Shown here in pieces: positions 56,301 through 62,290 of a DNA stretch of 64,000 nucleotides (position 1 is its first letter; each line of letters starts with the position of its first letter). The translations under genes and the position numbers were made by a program. Below the pieces are notes generated by a model, which worked only from the letters and a program-made list of their open reading frames with translations, made no database searches and had not been told where the DNA came from. The stretch comes from Pseudolabrys sp. Root1462 (GTDB lineage: Bacteria; Pseudomonadota; Alphaproteobacteria; Rhizobiales; Xanthobacteraceae): NCBI RefSeq assembly GCF_001426945.1, contig NZ_LMFS01000001.1, positions 3,034,194 through 3,098,193 of the forward strand. The letters run 5' to 3'.

Positions 56301-56411
56301 TCCAAGGCCGACCTCGTCCGCGATGAGAAAACGGCGCGAACCCTTCTTATTGCTGAGCGCCTCACAGGCAGCCTCAACCGCGGCACTCTGGAATGGCTTG
56401 GGGTCGGGCAT
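53391..56411 (-). CDS. superfamily 2 helicase of a DUF6361-PLD-helicase locus
   Basis: 1006 residues. Motif I DEVGLGKTVVAQQI (Lys38), motif II VILDEFQRY, motif III LLLSATPYKLF. The C-terminal helicase lobe holds LVFSRF, then TTSVGQEGLDFHTWC and QREGRIQRYAG (motif VI). A large insertion, about 430 residues, separates the SAT motif and the C-terminal motifs. The DNA or RNA substrate is not known. Its ATG overlaps the PLD stop by one base (TGATG). With its two upstream partners this is the gene set I recall for the Azaca anti-phage system. Last gene of the operon. Confidence 0.85.
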   Translation of the reverse strand: MPDPKPFQSAAVEAACEALSNKKGSRRFLIADEVGLGKTVVAQQIIEKLARRERRTPFVVYYITNGQRVAHQNRDRLVDFLSEEEQRGAVARADRLNLIPLLAKPKTRVALYALTPGTSFPGKTTRLHAGRKEERAFLSALLTRTYPHLMRKFPEKTMQCNVTSDWDELVRRNRGPVSKLPRKFIYAFKAALMKEFNGDPKTQVPEAAKGARGRFVGRLRRALAYTVLTAQPPDLVILDEFQRYRDLLAKANRSDPLIGALFDPAKSPPGLLLLSATPYKLFATRLEENRGAEANREFFDLLEFLGGASGAALQAEAKETFAKFGDTILSVARTAPGSPESDRFVQEAHSLRNQLQRMLAPCVSRMEREPISDDSAHTTPLEAVIEGADIRAFRHLAASFKPEQVWAALPYWLSVPLPAQALGTRYQAWREGTIQRDRALTKLSVDGRKNYSLPRSWPSPKLRALEKVTQTEALALPWVRPSVPWWPIGGAWARAGHESKLLVFSRFKATPQSVAALTSLRVEAGLLARSGGYDRVWKRRRLQAGPARLPTVALFHPSPFLIRTTDPLIAGLKGGIPRDVVRKQLVQALKALNVEVVRKPGKNSERRKRLWMLVSALERKAGDFELIKNAWDAVAHGDQRLEVLLGDWHDKHEVDWISRTELEDLVTAALASPGVILGRALWRHHKEVLAGEAFQELVRLSWQGLRLYLDKPVFWALMPKGKPVKVLHRACLEGNLEAVLDEHFWMRRQSLPTRERGLVKDLHEALNVSVGSFLFHSVHPSGEPRIRVRCHAAVPFGATEDDERTPSGTDGAMPPRSDEIRNAFNSPFWPHVLATTSVGQEGLDFHTWCSRILHWDLCSGPLELEQREGRIQRYAGLAVRRRLAKLLQDEIGIDAAGSGSLWSAMENAANARFRDDSGLSPWWVLKGAHVERFVFSLPQSRDLEKFKRLKEQRLIYRLTLGQPNQEDLLEFLSSGGSRVTELLKPLALDLSAFARSQKGGTFVQHG

Positions 56412-58225
56412 CAGCGTTCTTTGAGCAACTCGCCGCTAACCACGGCCCAGACGGATCGAAATTCGCGCAAGCGATCCGCCTCACCGGGTGGCAGCGCCTC
56501 CGCCTCGGCAAGGATCGGCCCGAGATAGGTGTCGATGCGTGCGCCCGCACGCTTGAAACTCGCGCGGTCCCGCGCCCAGCATGCCAGCATCGCATCAAGG
56601 GTAAGAATGCCCGGATCAAAAGGGCTCGCCTGCAAGCCGGAACCAGGCCCGGCCTTGTCCCAAGGCTCCCCCGCTTCTCTGAAGCTGTAATCCGCGCCAA
56701 GCAGCGCCGCGATCCAGGCGAGAAACGCATTCATGCCGAGATGACGCGCGATTGCGTGACGGTCCCGCTCGGCATCAAGCGGCGGCGTAACATCCACGCA
56801 TTGAAGCCAACTACATGACAATTCGCCCAGCGCGAGGCGGAATTGCACGAGCTGCGTATGGAGGCTTGCCGGAAAGGTCCCTAGCGGCAAAGACGCGTGA
56901 CCACGGGGCCAAATGGTGAGGTTCGCAGTCGCCAAACCCGCTTCGACAGAAACCTCCTCATCTGCTGGATGCGGCGGCTTGTCAGCTTTAATGACAAACT
57001 GATTGCTCTCGCGGCTTAAGCCGCCGCTCCAAGCAGCCACAAAGCGCTTGCGGGCCCTCTCCAATCGCTCGGTTGCGGTGTTCTCTTCAGGGGGTTTCAG
57101 CTTCTCAAGTTCAGTCGCCGACACCGGACGCGCCTCAAGCAGCAACGCTTGCAAACCCTCCAGCAGGTGCGCGGGCGCCGAGACTTCCGCGATCACCTCT
57201 GCGTTCGCGCCCGTCCACGCGCGCTGCGTGGCGTTCGCGCTACCGACCCAAAGACGCAAGGCCTTGCCTTTGCGTACCGCGAGGATCTTGGCGTGCAGCC
57301 CTATCACAAGCTGTTCGGACTCGTCCTCAGCCACATGCGCGTTGTCGTTCTCTGATGTGGACGGCTCGACCTCTTCCTGCGGTGGGGATTCCTGAACAAA
57401 GATGCGGTCCCCAAATCCTGCCAGCGGCCTAGCGGCTTGACCCGCGAGCTTGGCTAGTTCCGCGCGAGTCGTGAGCAGCGTCCGCTTGGTTTTGGGCCCG
57501 CCCCAACCTGCAATTGTCTTCACAATGGTCCCATCGAGAAAGGGACTGACGGCGATCACCTCATCTGCTTGTTCGATCTTCGGGAATACAGCATCACTGC
57601 TTTTGGTGAGTGTAATGCGCTCAACGCGGAGCTTGTCCGGCTGATCCCAGCACACCTTGTCCAATGCGATCTTCAGTTTGGGAGCCCGGAACCCGTCAAG
57701 CTTGGCATGCTCCGCAAGGCGTGCGGCCACCTCCCCCATTCCCGCCACGGGCATGGCGTCTGATTTTGGATCATCATTGCTAGTCAGGAGCAGGCCGAAT
57801 TCGCGATTTATCGCCGATGTCAGGTTGCGGCTTCCGAGCCAGAGCCGCCATTGATCGCCCGCCTCGCCGTTTGAGCATCGCACCAGCGCGATCTTCGGAT
57901 GCCAGCTTCGCTCATTCTCATCGAAATCAACCTCACGGATAAACTGATCGAGAACTGCAGCCAGGCCCGGGATGCGCTTGGGCCGCGCGAGGCGTCCCCG
58001 CTGGATAAGAATGCGCACTTTGCCGCGCAACAACTCGACCGCTTCCGCCAAGTCCGCCTTGCCGCCGCTTCCCTCATCGTTGTCGCGGCCCGCGAGCGCC
58101 AGAAGAGCCGAGACAATCGAAACTAGGTCCGCCGAATAGCTCGCAAGAATGGCGCCGGTCACTACTTCGCCCGGTCCCGGGCGGAGCGCCTCAAGATAAG
58201 CTTGGCTCGGCCACGCTCCGCTCAT
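56411..58225 (-). CDS. phospholipase D-like nuclease of the DUF6361-PLD-helicase locus
   Basis: 604 residues with two HKD-type motifs: WHPKIALV followed by WLGSRNLTS near 115-145, and GLHAKILAV followed by WVGSANATQ near 325-355. This makes a complete two-motif PLD active site, more likely a nuclease than a lipase in this setting. The C-terminal 200 residues carry no known domain. The ATG at 58225 overlaps the DUF6361 stop (ATGA); a start four codons earlier at 58237 is possible. Confidence 0.82.
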   Translation of the reverse strand: MSGAWPSQAYLEALRPGPGEVVTGAILASYSADLVSIVSALLALAGRDNDEGSGGKADLAEAVELLRGKVRILIQRGRLARPKRIPGLAAVLDQFIREVDFDENERSWHPKIALVRCSNGEAGDQWRLWLGSRNLTSAINREFGLLLTSNDDPKSDAMPVAGMGEVAARLAEHAKLDGFRAPKLKIALDKVCWDQPDKLRVERITLTKSSDAVFPKIEQADEVIAVSPFLDGTIVKTIAGWGGPKTKRTLLTTRAELAKLAGQAARPLAGFGDRIFVQESPPQEEVEPSTSENDNAHVAEDESEQLVIGLHAKILAVRKGKALRLWVGSANATQRAWTGANAEVIAEVSAPAHLLEGLQALLLEARPVSATELEKLKPPEENTATERLERARKRFVAAWSGGLSRESNQFVIKADKPPHPADEEVSVEAGLATANLTIWPRGHASLPLGTFPASLHTQLVQFRLALGELSCSWLQCVDVTPPLDAERDRHAIARHLGMNAFLAWIAALLGADYSFREAGEPWDKAGPGSGLQASPFDPGILTLDAMLACWARDRASFKRAGARIDTYLGPILAEAEALPPGEADRLREFRSVWAVVSGELLKER

Positions 58226-59412
58226 GCCGCCGCCCATAAGTCGCCGAGGAGGCTACGCACCACGTTCCACCGATAATGCAGGGGCTCGGCCGCCGTGTGT
58301 TCTTCGTTATTCCAATCAAGGCGTCGGCTGGCTCCCGTGACGCGCGACAAGCGCGCCCGTTGCGTCTTGCGGGCGCATTCGGCCCGCTCGTACACATCAC
58401 GCAGCGCCATGACATTTCGCGCCCCCTCATTCAGCCATTGCAGCGTGCTGTCGAGGGCCTCTGTCACGGCAGGCGGAAGAGTGCCTACGTCTTCAATCAG
58501 TTCCGGCAGGCTTAGCCGGCCCGCATCGATGCCGTATTGTTCAAGAACTTTCGGCAAATGCGTGCGGTGGATATTGGAGGTCGGCTGGCCGTCTTCCTCT
58601 TCGCGCAGCGTCTCGACAAGCGCGGCATAGACTCCGCGACCCACGGCAGCTAGCGCGGCGGCATGACCCGCGCGACGCAACTTGGCGGCATCGTCTCTGG
58701 CAAGCTCGGCGATACCGGGCGCATAACATGTGTCCGCATTTACCTTCCGGCCCGACGCGAGCCGCGCTAGCACGCTAAGATGCGTCGGCCGCACCGCGGG
58801 ACGAAGATCGACGAACTGACGGTGTAAGAATTCCGCTTCGCGCGGCGCGAGATCAAAGTTCAAAGGCCCATAGCCGATCCAATCGTCCGGACGCGGCGGC
58901 AACGCCGCGAACGGCAACTCGGCGCGCTGGAGCTCCTGACCATCGTCGTCGAATGCACTGCGCTGTTTGCGTTGCAGGATCGCATGAAGCAGCGCGCGCG
59001 AAGGCATGCGCCCATCCTGCTGACGAAGAATTCCCCACGTGCCGAGCGCCGCCCAATAGCTCACCGAGGGCGGTTGTGTGGTTGGGCGCGGGTGGTTCAG
59101 GCCACCGATGACACCGCGTTCCTTGGCCTGCTTGAGCCGCCCCGCCAGGCGCACCTCCTGCCGCTCCAGCCGTTCAGCAACGCGGCCCGTGACCGCCTCC
59201 TCCGACAGAGACTGGTAGATCCATGGCACGAAGAGCGCATAGCGAAGCCGCGTGTGCAGCACCGACGTGCCCGGGAAAAAATAATCCGCATAACGCTGAT
59301 GAACGATCAGAAAGCCGATCTCGTCCCGCACGCCTTCGCCCGCGCCAGAAAGCTGCCGCTCGGCGCGGCGCAATGCACTGCGCGACAGATAGGTCCATCC
59401 GAAACTCGACAA
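58222..59412 (-). CDS. DUF6361 family protein
   Basis: 396 residues. The opening MSSFGWTYLSRSALRRAERQL and FFPGTSVLHTRLRYALFVPWIYQSL are the DUF6361 hallmarks. The remainder is helical with no catalytic motif I can name. It starts at a TTG (59412) preceded by AGGGGGCGGGA. It is the first gene of the three-gene operon. DUF6361 genes typically travel with PLD and helicase genes in defence islands. Confidence 0.82.
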   Translation of the reverse strand: MSSFGWTYLSRSALRRAERQLSGAGEGVRDEIGFLIVHQRYADYFFPGTSVLHTRLRYALFVPWIYQSLSEEAVTGRVAERLERQEVRLAGRLKQAKERGVIGGLNHPRPTTQPPSVSYWAALGTWGILRQQDGRMPSRALLHAILQRKQRSAFDDDGQELQRAELPFAALPPRPDDWIGYGPLNFDLAPREAEFLHRQFVDLRPAVRPTHLSVLARLASGRKVNADTCYAPGIAELARDDAAKLRRAGHAAALAAVGRGVYAALVETLREEEDGQPTSNIHRTHLPKVLEQYGIDAGRLSLPELIEDVGTLPPAVTEALDSTLQWLNEGARNVMALRDVYERAECARKTQRARLSRVTGASRRLDWNNEEHTAAEPLHYRWNVVRSLLGDLWAAA

Positions 59413-59822
59413 TCCCGCCCCCTAGGAAGGAACGTACGACCTGTACATGAAAACCCGATTCGCAACCACAGGTTACCTAGCCGAGGCTTCCATTTTGCCT
59501 CGTTTCGGTGGTGCGCACTTCGCGCTCTGACAGCTCGGGGGAAGAAACAGAACGAGACGATCACCCTCGCGTCATCTTGGGCCAAACCTAGACTGGAGCC
59601 TCGTAACTTTCAGTTGTTTCACCTCAAAGTTAGATAATCAGCGCCCGCATCGCCGACAGATGCAGATTTGTACCCACACGTGTCTTGCATCGCCATCCGC
59701 GGCGATTCATCTAAGGAAACGTCTAAGAGAAATACGCGCCAGCCATGTCGTCCGTGACCACCTGCACGGACGGCAGCCGCTGGGCAGGGGCGGAGCCCCG
59801 TGCACCCCGATGGAGACATTGC
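59413..59822. other. 410-base gap with candidate oriT before the mobilisation genes
   Basis: Between the divergent DUF6361 and MobC-like genes. No gene is visible. At 59787-59799 the perfect hairpin GGGGC-GGA-GCCCC is embedded in a G-rich tract directly upstream of the mobC-like start. Similar GC hairpins lie before mobC genes in other mobilisable elements (from memory), so this is the best place for oriT. No nic sequence could be assigned. Confidence 0.4.
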
Positions 59823-60149
59823 ATGCGCGCCGATGCGTTGATCCGAGTTCGCGTCGCTGAGCCGATCAAGCACCAATGGTCAGCCTATGCTGGCCGGCAC
59901 GGCATCGGCCTTTCGGATTTCGTGCGCACGTCTTGTCGTGTTGCCACTTTAGTAGGCCATCAACGGCTGGCCGAAGGCTTGGCAGACCTCGCCCTCGCCC
60001 GTCGCGATCTGCACGCTCTCGTAGAAGAATTGCGCCGAATCGCCACTACCAATTCGCCGCCGGCGTCCGAGGATCTCCGTATTGCGTTGGCGCGCGTCCA
60101 TATGACCACCGACGTACTATCTGCGGCGATACGCGGAAAGGTAGCATGA
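59823..60149 (+). CDS. MobC-like ribbon-helix-helix mobilisation accessory protein
   Basis: 108 residues from the ATG at 59823. The N-terminus ALIRVRVAEPIKHQWSAYAGRHG followed by LSDFVRTSCRVA is the beta-strand plus two-helix pattern of ribbon-helix-helix DNA-binding proteins such as MobC, which bend oriT for the relaxase. The C-terminal half is a helical, probably dimerising, tail. Its stop overlaps the relaxase ATG (ATGA at 60146-60149), as in other mobilisation operons. Confidence 0.7.
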   Translation: MRADALIRVRVAEPIKHQWSAYAGRHGIGLSDFVRTSCRVATLVGHQRLAEGLADLALARRDLHALVEELRRIATTNSPPASEDLRIALARVHMTTDVLSAAIRGKVA

Positions 60150-61933
60150 TCATCAAGGGCGAGCGAGTTTCGTCGTCGCGGACCGTCGGCCCGCTCGTCG
60201 CCCATCTGCTCCACGGTGAGGAAAATGATGCCGTCGCCGTAATTCAAGGGACCGTGGCGGACATCGAGAGTGCCTTCGCCGACGCGCGCGCGTTTGATCG
60301 CAAATTCGCCGTCCGGCACTTCATTATTTCACCCGCGGTCGAGACAAGCCGGGCGGACGCTGTGTGGGTGCTAGGCCTGCTAGGGCGGGAATTTGGCTTC
60401 GATCCGGCCCACGCGACCATCGTCGAACATGCAAAACCCCGCGCCGTCGAGACAGCTTTTGGAACACACTGGCACGCTCTCGTTGCGGAACAGGACCCCT
60501 CCACCGGACGAACCCTCAGCTCCAAATTCTCGTTTTTAAGAAACGAAAAGATTGCCAGATTAGCGGAACATCGGCTCGGGCATCCTTTGGTTGTCTGCGC
60601 TCATCAAACCGCGGTTTTGAATGCACTAGAAGCAGACGGGGAGGTTGAACTGGCAGAGGCGCTGATGCGGGCGGGCGAAGCAGAACTTTCGAGCCGACCG
60701 CGCGAAGCGTTTTCGAGAAATGTACATCAGATGGGAAAGCGTCTCGGAGCTGACATTCCGGCAGCTAGAGCAGCGGTCCGCGCAGCATGGGACGCAACAT
60801 CAACGGATGCAGAATTTGTAGCCGCACTTAGCGCAAGCCAACTTTGCATGCGCGCAGGTAATACACCCGGCACATTTGTTGTGGAAACAAGCGACGGCAT
60901 CTTTGTCGGAGCGGCGCACAGATTGGCGCGTGTTCGACGAATCGACATGAATGCCCGCATGAAGGGAGCTAGTGATGTCGGAGAACTCAAGTCAGAGGCT
61001 TATCAGCGCAAAGGACCATTTCGAGCTACTGCACACCGAGATAAGGCACATCAAGCATCAAATTGGTCGAATCAGCGCAGACCCGACCGACAGGTCACAG
61101 GACGAGCCAGTGCTGACGTTACTGGAATCAATACTGCGCGCTATCCGCGACCAGCAGAGCAGTCAGGAAGTACTGCACCAGCGCATCGACGCTATCGCGC
61201 GATACGTGCCCGCAGCGGCGCGCGCCGTCTCGGGGAAATCCTAAGACGCAATCTACACTGGTCTGATCATCTGCAGAAGCAAGCAGCATTTCTTGCGAGA
61301 CCTCCTGCCGAACGCGCCGAACGAGCGCTCGCCGAATTAGAGCGTAATTTAGAAACGCGGATTACCCAACGGATTGGGCCGCCGCCACCCTCGCCGCAAG
61401 TTCTCAGCGCACAGGCCCGAGCCAAGGGTCTTGCTGAGGCTGCTGATCATCTCAAGAAGCGATTAGATCACGCTGAGCGCAAAATTTCGGATCTGAGCGA
61501 GTCAGCACCGTTGGGGCTAGGTGCCCGATTCAATGGACGCCGAAAGGCGTGGGAAGTTCAGGTGTCTACAGCCAAGGCGAAGGCCGCCGTTCTACGAGCC
61601 CAATGCGCCGATGCTGACAACGAGGTCAGTCATGCGCGCGAGGTGGCAATTGACCTTGCACGTGCAGAGGCTCAGGCGCACGGCCGGATGATCCGAGCGC
61701 CTGACTTTCAAGCTGATACGGATCACCTACGCCGCCGCGTTGCCAGCGTTCAGAAAGCGCGACGGCACCTACTCGCTCACCCCGCATTGGCCTGGGGTGG
61801 AGCATTGGCGGTTCTTCTCGCCGCGCTCCCACTCGACATCACGAAGGCCGTGCTCGAAGAAGAATTCGGACAAAGCCCGATACCGCGGCTGTTGGCAGCG
61901 ACTGACATTTGGGGCGTTGGAAGATTAGTTTGA
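60146..61933 (+). CDS. relaxase-like mobilisation protein with coiled-coil tail
   Basis: 595 residues. The opening MIIKGERVSSSRTVGPLVAHLL and VRHFIISPA, with FGTHWHALVAEQDPSTGR (His108 and His110), match a relaxase/mobilisation-nuclease family that begins MIIKG. The relaxase part ends near residue 275. Residues about 277-365 are Arg/Ser/Ala-rich and look like a shifted frame; they are overprinted by another gene (60975-61244). From about 366 a long coiled coil follows, ending in a hydrophobic segment (ALAWGGALAVLLAALPL). No catalytic tyrosine is obvious. The second half may be a separate function joined by the overprinted linker. Confidence 0.65.
   Translation: MIIKGERVSSSRTVGPLVAHLLHGEENDAVAVIQGTVADIESAFADARAFDRKFAVRHFIISPAVETSRADAVWVLGLLGREFGFDPAHATIVEHAKPRAVETAFGTHWHALVAEQDPSTGRTLSSKFSFLRNEKIARLAEHRLGHPLVVCAHQTAVLNALEADGEVELAEALMRAGEAELSSRPREAFSRNVHQMGKRLGADIPAARAAVRAAWDATSTDAEFVAALSASQLCMRAGNTPGTFVVETSDGIFVGAAHRLARVRRIDMNARMKGASDVGELKSEAYQRKGPFRATAHRDKAHQASNWSNQRRPDRQVTGRASADVTGINTARYPRPAEQSGSTAPAHRRYRAIRARSGARRLGEILRRNLHWSDHLQKQAAFLARPPAERAERALAELERNLETRITQRIGPPPPSPQVLSAQARAKGLAEAADHLKKRLDHAERKISDLSESAPLGLGARFNGRRKAWEVQVSTAKAKAAVLRAQCADADNEVSHAREVAIDLARAEAQAHGRMIRAPDFQADTDHLRRRVASVQKARRHLLAHPALAWGGALAVLLAALPLDITKAVLEEEFGQSPIPRLLAATDIWGVGRLV
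60975..61244 (+). CDS. small protein encoded inside the relaxase gene in another frame
   Basis: 89 residues (MSENSSQRLISAKDHFELLHTEI...), helical, acidic, with natural composition, unlike the relaxase frame over the same bases. A good ribosome site, AAGGGAG (60962-60968), lies six bases before the ATG. A GTG one codon upstream is the alternative. Mobilisation operons such as that of RSF1010 carry mobB inside mobA in a different frame, so nested coding has a precedent. Function unknown; an accessory mobilisation role is likely. Confidence 0.6.
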   Translation: MSENSSQRLISAKDHFELLHTEIRHIKHQIGRISADPTDRSQDEPVLTLLESILRAIRDQQSSQEVLHQRIDAIARYVPAAARAVSGKS

Positions 61934-61948
61934 GAGCACCGGAGCGGT

Positions 61949-61966
61949 GTCGTCGAATCCTTGAAG
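61949..61966 (+). repeat. 18-bp direct repeat, left copy
   Basis: TGTCGTCGAATCCTTGAA, identical to the copy at 62209-62226; flanking bases differ. It starts 16 bases after the relaxase stop. Confidence 0.8.
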
Positions 61967-62208
61967 GGTTTGAGTGAGAGATCAAACCAATCGATCGTTC
62001 AGGCCTGCGGGCCATAGCGAACTTGCGCGAAGGCCACTGCGGTCCCCCTCTGGTTTGGAAAGCATCGGCGGCAGGCCGGAGCAAAATGAATACTGAGCGT
62101 ATACTAATTCTACAAGTAGTAATAGAACTTGGATTTCTTGTATATGGTTAATATATAAAAGTAATTCTTGAAGTGATATTCAGGTATTCATGCGCAACGC
62201 GAGGCATC

Positions 62209-62226
62209 TGTCGTCGAATCCTTGAA
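62209..62226 (+). repeat. 18-bp direct repeat, right copy
   Basis: Second exact copy, 260 bases downstream of the first, on the same strand, at the far side of the AT-rich segment and 65 bases before the Rep-like start. Confidence 0.8.
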
Positions 62227-62290
62227 CTATATACTATAAATTTTTTGGCGAATACGTAGGCAACTTGACCCAATCATAAACGAGGACATT

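Larger units (their letters stand above)
61934..62290. other. 357-base AT-rich segment upstream of the Rep-like gene, possible origin
   Basis: No gene. From about 62090 the sequence turns strongly AT-rich, against the GC-rich island background. It holds CTAC/GTAG (62112-62121) and TTAATATATAA (62144-62154). It is flanked by an 18-base direct repeat. Its place directly before a gene with a HUH motif suggests a replication origin or single-strand initiation site. Functional status is inferred. Confidence 0.45.
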
